Shown in pieces: positions 1 to 6,266 of a stretch of 7,647 bases of DNA (positions are counted from its first letter, which is position 1; every line of letters starts with the position of its first letter). This DNA comes from Lentisphaeria bacterium (GTDB lineage: Bacteria > Verrucomicrobiota > Lentisphaeria > JABSQK01 > UBA12247). The position numbers and the translations under genes were made by a program. Under the pieces are notes generated by a model. The model worked only from the letters and a program-made list of their open reading frames with translations. It searched no databases and had not been told where the DNA came from. The stretch is from contig DMTJ01000581.1 in the NCBI GenBank assembly GCA_003477185.1, positions 1 to 7,647 on the forward strand, in the 5' to 3' direction.

Positions 1-846
1 GTGCTCGATGAGTTCGCCGCTCACGCGCCGGTCACCGTCGCCTATCTCGGCCCCGCAGGTTCTTTTACCCACCAAGCTGCGCTCAACGCCTTTGGCGAAC
101 AATGCCTCGGCGAGACCGCAGAGACGATCTCCGGGGTCTTTCACAGCGTTGAAAAGCAGAATGTGTGCTATGGCGTCGTTCCCATCGAGAACTCCACGGA
201 GGGAGCTGTCACCCACACCTTCGACATGTTCCAGAATGCGAACGTCGGTATTTGCGGAGAAATCCTGCTGCCGATTCATCACAGCCTACTGAGCAACTGC
301 GAGCTCTCCGAGGTCACCACCGTCTGCAGCCATCCACAGGCTTTAGCTCAGTGCCGCGGCTGGCTCCAGCAACACCTGCCGCACGTCGACTGCGTCGCTG
401 CGTCCAGCACCACGCGAGCCGCTGAGAAAGCTGCGCAGTCCGCAACCACCGCGGCCATTGCCGGGCTCCTCGCAGCGGAGCTCTATCACCTGCCCGTACG
501 GGCAGAGAACATCGAGGACATGGCCGACAACACCACACGCTTTCTCGTCATCGGTCGCGATCAACCCGCCGCGACCGGCGACGATAAGACCTCCGTCGTC
601 ATCGTTCTGCGAGACCGTATCGGCGGACTGCATACGGCTCTCAGCCCATTTAGCCAGCACGGGATCAACCTCACCATGATCCAGAGTCGCCCGCAGACCG
701 GAAACTGGCAATACTGCTTCTTCATTGATTATGAAGGCCACGCGGACTCAGGTGCCAGCAAGCAGGCCCTCGAAGATCTCCAGGCTTGCTGCCAGTCTTT
801 TCGCGTGCTCGGGAGCTACCCGCGCGCCACGCTTAATGCCAAGTAG
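1..846 (+). CDS. pheA: Prephenate dehydratase with ACT domain, probably the 3' part of a bifunctional P-protein (partial)
   Basis: Converts prephenate to phenylpyruvate in cytoplasmic phenylalanine biosynthesis. The dehydratase domain covers about residues 11-185 of the visible frame. It opens with VAYLGPAGSFTHQAA, has PIENSTEGAV at 61-70, and ends with the catalytic-type TRF motif at 179-181 in DNTTRFLVIG. An ACT regulatory domain follows at about 197-275, with GGLH at 208-211 and QSRP at 228-231. These occupy the positions of the phenylalanine-binding GALV and ESRP motifs. The frame is open to the window edge. The GTG at position 1 is probably not the real start, because VLDEFAAHAP reads like the linker that joins an N-terminal chorismate mutase domain in P-proteins. 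A monofunctional enzyme with a short leader cannot be excluded. The gene is separated from the next one by 113 bp containing an inverted repeat. The family call is firm; the missing mutase domain is inferred. Confidence 0.95.
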   Translation: MLDEFAAHAPVTVAYLGPAGSFTHQAALNAFGEQCLGETAETISGVFHSVEKQNVCYGVVPIENSTEGAVTHTFDMFQNANVGICGEILLPIHHSLLSNCELSEVTTVCSHPQALAQCRGWLQQHLPHVDCVAASSTTRAAEKAAQSATTAAIAGLLAAELYHLPVRAENIEDMADNTTRFLVIGRDQPAATGDDKTSVVIVLRDRIGGLHTALSPFSQHGINLTMIQSRPQTGNWQYCFFIDYEGHADSGASKQALEDLQACCQSFRVLGSYPRATLNAK

Positions 847-865
847 AGTTGATCGACTCCGTAGG

Positions 866-894
866 CAGGGACGACAGCCGTCCCAACGTCCCTG
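866..894. repeat. Inverted repeat with two alternative hairpins, downstream of pheA
   Basis: CAGGGACG at 866-873 is perfectly complementary to CGTCCCTG at 887-894, giving an 8-bp stem with a 13-nt loop. The inner part of the same left arm, GGGACG at 868-873, can instead pair with CGTCCC at 879-884, giving a 6-bp stem with a 5-nt loop. The right arm is therefore present twice. No T-run follows on the + strand (AAAACTCC comes next), so this is not a classical intrinsic terminator, although it could still stop or stabilise the pheA transcript. GGGACG...CGTCCC palindromes recall dispersed intergenic repeats I associate with verrucomicrobial genomes; that link is from memory. Confidence 0.6.
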
Positions 895-959
895 AAAACT
901 CCGCGCACGCAGGCATGGTAAGATCGTCTATGAGATATGCACAATCCTAGAGTACTGAT

Positions 960-1397
960 ATGCACCCCTTTGTAGTAACCCGACGTGTCGAATACGCAGA
1001 CACAGACATGGCTGGCATCGTGCATTTCACTCAGTTCTATCAGTACATGGAAGCCACCGAGCACGCGCTGTTCCGGAGCTTCAACGTCTGCATCAACCAT
1101 AAGCTTGATGACGGTCACATCATGGGCTGGCCACGCCGCTCTTGCGCCTTCGAGTTCTCCCGCCCGCTGCGCTTTGAGGACGAGTTCGACGTCCAACTAA
1201 GCATCGACCGCATCGGCAATAAATCCGTCACCTATTCTGCAGACATCGTCCATCACGGAACTGTCGTTGCCAGTGGCACATCCACCAGCGTCTGCTGTCA
1301 GATTGAACTCGGCACAGGCTGCCCGCCCGAAGCGATCAGTATTCCCGACTGGATTCGCGAACATCTTCGCCCGTATCTAAAGGAAGCCAGTCCATGA
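960..1397 (+). CDS. Acyl-CoA thioesterase, hot-dog fold, 4-hydroxybenzoyl-CoA thioesterase / YbgC-like family
   Basis: Predicted cytoplasmic enzyme that hydrolyses an acyl-CoA thioester to free acid and CoA; the substrate is unknown. It has 145 residues, the usual single hot-dog domain length. The family signature is at residues 12-22, YADTDMAGIVH, matching the YEDTDAGGVVYH pattern of YbgC and placing the probable catalytic aspartate at D16. A helix with MEATEHALFR follows at 30-39, typical of the family. There is no signal peptide or membrane segment. The ATG start is supported because an in-frame TAG lies 12 bases upstream; the weak AGAG at 949-952 could serve as ribosome site. Its stop overlaps the start of propeller 1 (ATGA), so the two are probably translationally coupled. 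YbgC normally sits with tol-pal genes, none of which are seen here, so that functional assignment should not be carried over. An adjacent CC pair at 112-113 was noted. Confidence 0.88.
   Translation: MHPFVVTRRVEYADTDMAGIVHFTQFYQYMEATEHALFRSFNVCINHKLDDGHIMGWPRRSCAFEFSRPLRFEDEFDVQLSIDRIGNKSVTYSADIVHHGTVVASGTSTSVCCQIELGTGCPPEAISIPDWIREHLRPYLKEASP
1380..1384 (+). promoter_or_regulatory. Ribosome binding site for propeller 1
   Basis: AAGGA lies 9 bases before the ATG at 1394, inside the last codons of the thioesterase gene. It supports this start and re-initiation or coupling at the ATGA overlap. Confidence 0.6.
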
Positions 1398-2608
1398 TCC
1401 GTCTTATCGTACTCTCTCTCGTTCTCACGACCTCCCTGCAGGCCCTCGACTGGCCGCGCTTCCTGGGCCCTGACGGCAAAAGCTACTCGACCGAGACCGG
1501 CATCAACAAGGATTGGACGGCAAACCCGCCGAAAGAGCTATGGCGGCGTAACATGTCTGATGGCGGCTACGGCGGTCCCGTCGTCGTCGCGGGTGTCGTC
1601 TACATCCAGGATCACAAGAATGGCCAGGAAGTCCTACTGGCCCTGGACCAGAAGAGCGGCAAGGAACTCTGGCGTCACAGCTTCAAAGAAGCCAAGGAAC
1701 ACAAATTCGGCCTCACCCGCACTACCCCCTTGGTGCAAAACGGTGTCATCTACACCATCAGCAGCTTGGGTACCGTCACCGCCGTAACCATTCGCACCCA
1801 GGAACGCCTCTGGCAGACCAAGCGCTTCACCGAGGGCGAGCTCCCCAAATGGCAAGTCAGTAACTCCCCCATCATCGACAACGGTCGGCTCCTGACTATG
1901 ACTGCCGGCAAAAACGCGCTCCTGACGGGCCTCCACCTAGAAACCGGAAAAACCATCTGGCAAGGTGGCGGTACCGATCAACTGGGCTACGCGACCCCAG
2001 CCATCGGCACCATCAACGGCACGAAACAATACATCGCCTTTTCAGGCAAAAGCATCCGCGGGGTCGACCCGATATCCGGCGACATCATCTGGTCCATGGA
2101 TTGGCCGACCAAGTACGACGTCAACGGCTCCACCCCCTTTATCATCTCCGACGACGGCGTCCTCGTCACCAGCGGCTATCGCAACAAAACCGCCCTGCTC
2201 AAAATCAAAGGCCACTCCTGTAAAATCGTCTGGGAAAACAAAAAAATCAACACCCGTTTCAGCAGCCCGATCTTCTACAAAGGCCACATCTACACCACTA
2301 CCGAACCCCGCTTCATCGTCTGTTTCGACCCGTACACCGGCAAAGAAAAGTGGCGCACCACGAGCAGCAACGAGATTGGCGTTGGACATGGCGCACTCAC
2401 TGGTGTGGATGACGTTCTCATCGCTCTCAGTGATATGGATGGCTCCGTCATCATGGCCCGCATGACACCAGACAGCTACCAGGAGCTTGGCCGCATCCAG
2501 CCTTTTGAAGAAAAACAGTCGTGGACAGCGCCGGTCGTCGCCAACAAGAAACTGCTCGTTCGCAGTAAGAGCGCGCTGGTCTGCCTAGATCTCTCTGCCT
2601 CAAACTGA
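1394..2608 (+). CDS. Exported PQQ-like beta-propeller protein 1 (eight blades, propeller only)
   Basis: A 404-residue protein with a signal peptide (about residues 1-17, MIRLIVLSLVLTTSLQA), so it should act in the periplasm or outside the cell. The mature domain begins at once with LDWPRFLGPDGKS, an opening I associate with planctomycete and verrucomicrobial propellers. About eight repeats of 40-48 residues follow. Several end in the quinoprotein-type tag (D/T-x-x-x-G-K-x-x-W), for example SGKELW (88-93), TGKTIW (184-189), SGDIIW (228-233) and TGKEKW (315-320), with blade-closing tryptophans also at 140 and 280. Blades seven and eight are more degenerate. This makes a closed quinoprotein-alcohol-dehydrogenase-like propeller. 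Nothing shows that PQQ is bound: no CxxCH haem motif and no vicinal CC pair are present. Such propellers can be enzymes or non-catalytic binding scaffolds, so the function is unknown. The size resembles BamB, but the lipobox expected of that lipoprotein is absent. Confidence 0.88.
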   Translation: MIRLIVLSLVLTTSLQALDWPRFLGPDGKSYSTETGINKDWTANPPKELWRRNMSDGGYGGPVVVAGVVYIQDHKNGQEVLLALDQKSGKELWRHSFKEAKEHKFGLTRTTPLVQNGVIYTISSLGTVTAVTIRTQERLWQTKRFTEGELPKWQVSNSPIIDNGRLLTMTAGKNALLTGLHLETGKTIWQGGGTDQLGYATPAIGTINGTKQYIAFSGKSIRGVDPISGDIIWSMDWPTKYDVNGSTPFIISDDGVLVTSGYRNKTALLKIKGHSCKIVWENKKINTRFSSPIFYKGHIYTTTEPRFIVCFDPYTGKEKWRTTSSNEIGVGHGALTGVDDVLIALSDMDGSVIMARMTPDSYQELGRIQPFEEKQSWTAPVVANKKLLVRSKSALVCLDLSASN

Positions 2609-2621
2609 ACGAGTCCCCATC

Positions 2622-4823
2622 ATGACAGTACTTCGTAGCATTCCCGTTCTCATCGCCCTTCTCGCCGGCTCCGCCCTAGCCCAGGACTGGACGCAGTGGC
2701 GAGGGCACGGCGCACATGGTGCATCGGCCGAAACTGGCCTGCCGGACACTTGGTCCCAGACCGGTGAGAACTTGCTCTGGTCCGCAGACGTCGGCGTGCG
2801 ATCCGCGCCGCTCATCCACAAAGGGCGCGTCTATGCCATCTCCCGCACCAGCCATGGCGAAGTGCCCCAGGAACGCGTCGTGGTCCTCGATCTAGACACC
2901 GGCAAGGTCATCTGGGAACATCGTTTTAATGCCTTCCTAACTGACATCGTCGCCCACCGCCTCGGCTGGTCCAATCTGGCAATCGACCCCGAAACCGGCT
3001 ACATTTACGCACACGGCATTCAGGGCCTCATGTTTTGCTTCGACCAAGACGGCGAGATCATCTGGGAGCACAGCCTCAGTGAGGAACTGGGCCGGATCTC
3101 CGGCTACGGCGGACGGACCTACAGCCCCGTGGTTGAAGGCGACCTGGTCATCATTAGCTCGCTCACCAGCAGCTGGGGCCCGCATGGCAAGGGCCAGCAC
3201 CGCTTCTTCGGTCTCGATAAGCTCACCGGCGAGATTCGCTGGCTGCAGGGAGTCGGGGGCAAGCCCAAGAACACCTCCTACTCGGTCCCTGTCATCACCA
3301 CCTTTGACCAAGGCCGGATCATGTTTACCGGACTTGGCGACGGTAGCATCGCCGCGATGCGTCCCACCACCGGTGAGCTCCTGTGGAACGTTCCCCTGTC
3401 CGAAGATGCCATCATGGCCTCTGTCCTCTATCATGACGGAAAGGTCTACGCCGTCCATGGCCGCACCAACGTCGACTCAGGAGTTATGGGCCGCCTGCTC
3501 TGCCTCGAGGCTGGCACCGGCAAGGAACTCTGGCGCGTCGAAGGCCTGTCCGATCATTTTGCAACGCCCGCCCTCCACGGTGGTCTACTCTACGCGGTCA
3601 CCAATACCGGCACCCTGATCTGCCTTGATGCCAACACCGGCACCCAGTACTGGACCTTTGACGCCGGCAACGAGGGCAAGGGCTCGCCAGTCTATGCCGA
3701 CGGTAAGATCTACCTAGGCGATGTCCCCGGTGCCTGGCGCATTCTCAAAGTATCCAAGGCAGGCTGCCAGCTCCTGAGCGAAGAGAAGTTCACCCGGCCC
3801 GACGGCGGACCAGACGAGGTCTATTCCAGTCCGGCGATCGCCGACGGTAAGGTCGTCATCAGCACACTCAGCCGCATGTTCTGCCTCTCCACCAAGCCTG
3901 CTGACTTTCGCTCCGCTATCTCCACTGCCTCGCCCAGCATGCCCAAGCCCGGCCCGACTGCGCACTGGCAGCTTGAGCCAGCCGAAACCTGGCTCGCCCC
4001 CAACGACAGCCTCCAGTTCCGTCTCGTCGGCTTCGATGCCAAGGGCACCCCTACAGGCGAAACGCCCCCCAAGGCGAAGTTCGCAGTCAAGGGAATATCC
4101 GGCGGCATGTCCGGCACCGGCCTGTTCCGCGCGGGCGGCAACCGCATCCAGGCTGGCTTGGTAACTGCCAGAATTGAAGAGACCACCCTCAACTCGCGCG
4201 TTCGCATCTTCCCGGCCCTCCCCTACGAGGAGGACTTCGAGTCACTCAAGGCCGACCTGCCCCCTCCCGGCTGGATCACCTCTAAGCTCAAGGCCATCGT
4301 CACCGAACACGATGGCAACAAAGTCCTGCGCAAGCTCGCCGAGCGCCCGGCCCCGCCCTTCGCCCGCCTCCGCTGCTACATGACCCCCGCCCTCGAAGCT
4401 GGCTACAGCGTCCAAGCAGACATCTTCGGTATCACGAAGAAGAAACGCTTCTTGCCCGACATGGGCCTGATCAACAGTCGCTATCTGCTGATCATGATCG
4501 GTAGCTCGGAGCGTACTCGCCGCTTGCGCCTCGTTTCTTGGGCCCCCGTTCCGCGCATCATCCAAGAAGTCGAGTTTCCCTGGCAAGGCGATGCCTGGTA
4601 CACGGCCAAGCTGCACGTTTCGATCGCCGAAGGCGTCGGTACCATCAGCGCTAAAGTCTGGAAGCAAGGCACCGACGAGCCCGCGGCTTGGTCCATTCAG
4701 ATGAAGGATGACCATCCGAACCCCGCCGGCAGCCCCGGCCTCTATGCCTACGCCGTCGGCGTTACCTCCAAGTCCAAAGGGACCGAAGTTCTCTTTGACA
4801 ACGTCATCATTGACCGTCCTTGA
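2622..4823 (+). CDS. Exported PQQ-like beta-propeller protein 2 with C-terminal Ig-like and jelly-roll-like extension
   Basis: A 733-residue multidomain secreted protein. A signal peptide covers residues 1-20 with an AxA-type site (SALA before QDW). An eight-bladed propeller spans about 22-425, with blade ends such as TGKVIW (93-98), DGEIIW (143-148), TGEIRW (202-207), TGELLW (250-255), TGKELW (299-304) and TGTQYW (339-344). A proline-rich linker (about 435-447) leads to an Ig-like, Big-type module at about 449-530, opening WQLEPAETWLAPNDSLQFR. The last 200 residues, from YEEDFESL near 535 to LFDNVIIDRP, look like a concanavalin/LamG-type jelly roll. DGNKVLRKL (564-572), SPGLYAY (704-710) and the closing FDNV are typical of that fold. 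I recall this whole arrangement as a recurrent planctomycete/verrucomicrobial type. The extension suggests binding of a polymer or surface ligand, but this is inference. It starts 13 bp after propeller 1, with only a weak GAG ribosome site. Confidence 0.88.
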   Translation: MTVLRSIPVLIALLAGSALAQDWTQWRGHGAHGASAETGLPDTWSQTGENLLWSADVGVRSAPLIHKGRVYAISRTSHGEVPQERVVVLDLDTGKVIWEHRFNAFLTDIVAHRLGWSNLAIDPETGYIYAHGIQGLMFCFDQDGEIIWEHSLSEELGRISGYGGRTYSPVVEGDLVIISSLTSSWGPHGKGQHRFFGLDKLTGEIRWLQGVGGKPKNTSYSVPVITTFDQGRIMFTGLGDGSIAAMRPTTGELLWNVPLSEDAIMASVLYHDGKVYAVHGRTNVDSGVMGRLLCLEAGTGKELWRVEGLSDHFATPALHGGLLYAVTNTGTLICLDANTGTQYWTFDAGNEGKGSPVYADGKIYLGDVPGAWRILKVSKAGCQLLSEEKFTRPDGGPDEVYSSPAIADGKVVISTLSRMFCLSTKPADFRSAISTASPSMPKPGPTAHWQLEPAETWLAPNDSLQFRLVGFDAKGTPTGETPPKAKFAVKGISGGMSGTGLFRAGGNRIQAGLVTARIEETTLNSRVRIFPALPYEEDFESLKADLPPPGWITSKLKAIVTEHDGNKVLRKLAERPAPPFARLRCYMTPALEAGYSVQADIFGITKKKRFLPDMGLINSRYLLIMIGSSERTRRLRLVSWAPVPRIIQEVEFPWQGDAWYTAKLHVSIAEGVGTISAKVWKQGTDEPAAWSIQMKDDHPNPAGSPGLYAYAVGVTSKSKGTEVLFDNVIIDRP

Positions 4824-4846
4824 ACCAAGCAACTGAGACACACCCT

Positions 4847-6262
4847 ATGAATTTCCACCAGACCACTTTACTCTGCGCCCTGCTCGCCATCGCCGGTCAG
4901 TCTGCAGACTGGCCCCATTGGGGCGGCGGCTCCGGCCGAAACATGATCAACACCGTCGAGAAGAACCTCCCGGATGATTGGGACGTGAAGTCCGGCAAAA
5001 GTGTAAAATGGAAGGTCAAGCTCGGCTCGCTGACCTACGGCAGCGCCGTCGTTGCCGATGGCCGCGTCTACATCGGCACCAACAACGAAGCCCACCTCGA
5101 CCCGAACGTAAAAGGCGATAAAGGCAACATCGTCGTCGTCGCCGAGAAGGACGGCTCCTTCCTTTGGCAAGCCGTGCACGACAAGCTCTCTGCCGGGCGC
5201 GTAAACGACTGGCCCCATCAGGGCATCTGCTCCACGCCACAAGTTGTCGGCGACCGCCTCTGGTACCTCAGCAATCGCTGCGAAGCTACCTGTGCCGATG
5301 TCAACGGCTTTGCCGACCAGAACGACGGCATGACCGCCGAGACCTACACCGCCACCGGCCACGCAGACGTCATCTGGTCCTACGACATGATCGAAGAGCT
5401 CGGCGTCTTTCCTCACAACCTCGCCACCTCCTCCCCGCTCGTCGATGACGGCATCGTCTTCCTCATCACTGGCAACGGCGTCGACGAAGGCCACTTAAAT
5501 ATTCCCGTCAACTCCGCCCCCAGCTTTGTCGCCTTTGACGCCAAGACCGGCGAGTTGCTCTGGGAGTTTGCCGTCGAAGAGCGAATCCTGCATGGCCAGT
5601 GGTCCTCCCCCTCCATGGGCATCGTCGACGGCCAGAAACAGATCTACCTGCCTGGCGGCGATGGCTGGCTCTACGCCCTCAGCCCCAAGGACGGAAAACT
5701 CATCTGGAAGTTCAACTGCAATCCCCCTGATGCAGTCTGGGAGTTGGGCGGCTATGGCACCAAAAACAACCTCATCGCCACGCCTGTCTTTGCTGATAAC
5801 GTCGTCTACATCGGCGTTGGCCAGGACCCCGAGCACGGCGTCGGCATCGGCCATCTCTACGCCATCAACGCCAAAGGATCCGGCGACATCACCAAGACCG
5901 GCGCCCTCTGGCACCGCGGTAACGACGAGTTCGGCCGCACCATCAGCACCGCCTCCGTGCTCGACGGCCTCGTCTACATCGCTGATATTTCCGGCATCCT
6001 CTACTGCCTCGACCAAAAGACCGGCAAAGCCCACTGGAGCCATGACCTCAAGAGCGCCGTCTGGGGCTCCACCATGGTCGCAGACGGAAAAGTCTACATC
6101 GGCGACGAAACCGGCAAGATCAACATCTTTGCCCATGCCAAGACCAAGCAACACATCCGCACCATCGACATGCGCGAGACCGTCTACGGCACCGCCACTG
6201 CTGCCAATGGCGTACTGTACATCGCCACCAAGACTCAGCTGTACGCAATTGCGGCGGAGTAA
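4847..6262 (+). CDS. Exported PQQ-like beta-propeller protein 3
   Basis: A 471-residue secreted propeller. I chose the ATG at 4847 rather than the in-frame TTG at 4820. The TTG would overlap the preceding stop and put nine charged or polar residues before the signal peptide, whereas MNFHQTTLLCALLAIAGQSA is a clean signal sequence cut before DWPHW. The mature protein opens DWPHWGGGSGRNMINTVEKN, a signature of a distinct planctomycete/verrucomicrobial subfamily. Blade ends are visible as DGSFLW (102-107), TGELLW (234-239), DGKLIW (282-287) and TGKAHW (392-397), with a final strand pair ending LYAIAAE. About eight blades can be drawn. Cysteines at 128, 145 and 149 cluster around NRCEATCADVNG and could form a disulfide or a metal site. 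No CxxCH haem motif is present. It differs clearly from propellers 1 and 2 outside the blade motifs, so it is not a recent duplicate. The ligand and reaction are unknown. Confidence 0.88.
   Translation: MNFHQTTLLCALLAIAGQSADWPHWGGGSGRNMINTVEKNLPDDWDVKSGKSVKWKVKLGSLTYGSAVVADGRVYIGTNNEAHLDPNVKGDKGNIVVVAEKDGSFLWQAVHDKLSAGRVNDWPHQGICSTPQVVGDRLWYLSNRCEATCADVNGFADQNDGMTAETYTATGHADVIWSYDMIEELGVFPHNLATSSPLVDDGIVFLITGNGVDEGHLNIPVNSAPSFVAFDAKTGELLWEFAVEERILHGQWSSPSMGIVDGQKQIYLPGGDGWLYALSPKDGKLIWKFNCNPPDAVWELGGYGTKNNLIATPVFADNVVYIGVGQDPEHGVGIGHLYAINAKGSGDITKTGALWHRGNDEFGRTISTASVLDGLVYIADISGILYCLDQKTGKAHWSHDLKSAVWGSTMVADGKVYIGDETGKINIFAHAKTKQHIRTIDMRETVYGTATAANGVLYIATKTQLYAIAAE
6256..6259 (+). promoter_or_regulatory. 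Ribosome binding site deciding the GTG start of the ANL gene
   Basis: GGAG lies 7 bases before GTG at 6267, embedded in the last sense codon and stop region of propeller 3 (GCGGAGTAA). It is the best Shine-Dalgarno match near this junction and fixes the start in a frame that is otherwise open far upstream. Confidence 0.65.
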
Positions 6263-6266
6263 CGCG

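Noticed and set aside
919..959. Promoter for the six-gene array (TAAGAT at 919-924 as a -10 box)
   Set aside because: The -10 match is only partial and no -35-like box lies at the right spacing (896-901 reads AAACTC). A promoter is expected in this gap but cannot be placed.
2240..2246. A7 run in propeller 1 as a programmed frameshift site
   Set aside because: It encodes K-K in the correct frame, no alternative frame continues usefully, and no stimulatory stem or internal Shine-Dalgarno was recognised.
1394..2608. Propeller 1 as BamB, the outer-membrane assembly lipoprotein
   Set aside because: The length and eight blades fit, but there is no lipobox cysteine at the signal-peptide end, the opening DWPRFLGPDG belongs to a different propeller group, and no Bam-linked neighbours such as der or hisS are present.
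4820..4846. TTG start for propeller 3
   Set aside because: It overlaps the previous stop codon and would add MNQATETHP in front of a complete signal peptide; the ATG at 4847 fits export.
1394..6262. PQQ-dependent alcohol or glucose dehydrogenase activity for the propellers
   Set aside because: The blade tags only show the fold. No vicinal CC pair, CxxCH cytochrome domain or PQQ-biosynthesis genes are seen, so an enzymatic name is not supported.
5526..6266. Upstream extension of the ANL reading frame within propeller 3
   Set aside because: Its translation is dominated by S, P, T and A, typical of a shifted frame, while propeller 3 in the overlapping frame has clear blade motifs. The GTG at 6267 has a good ribosome site.
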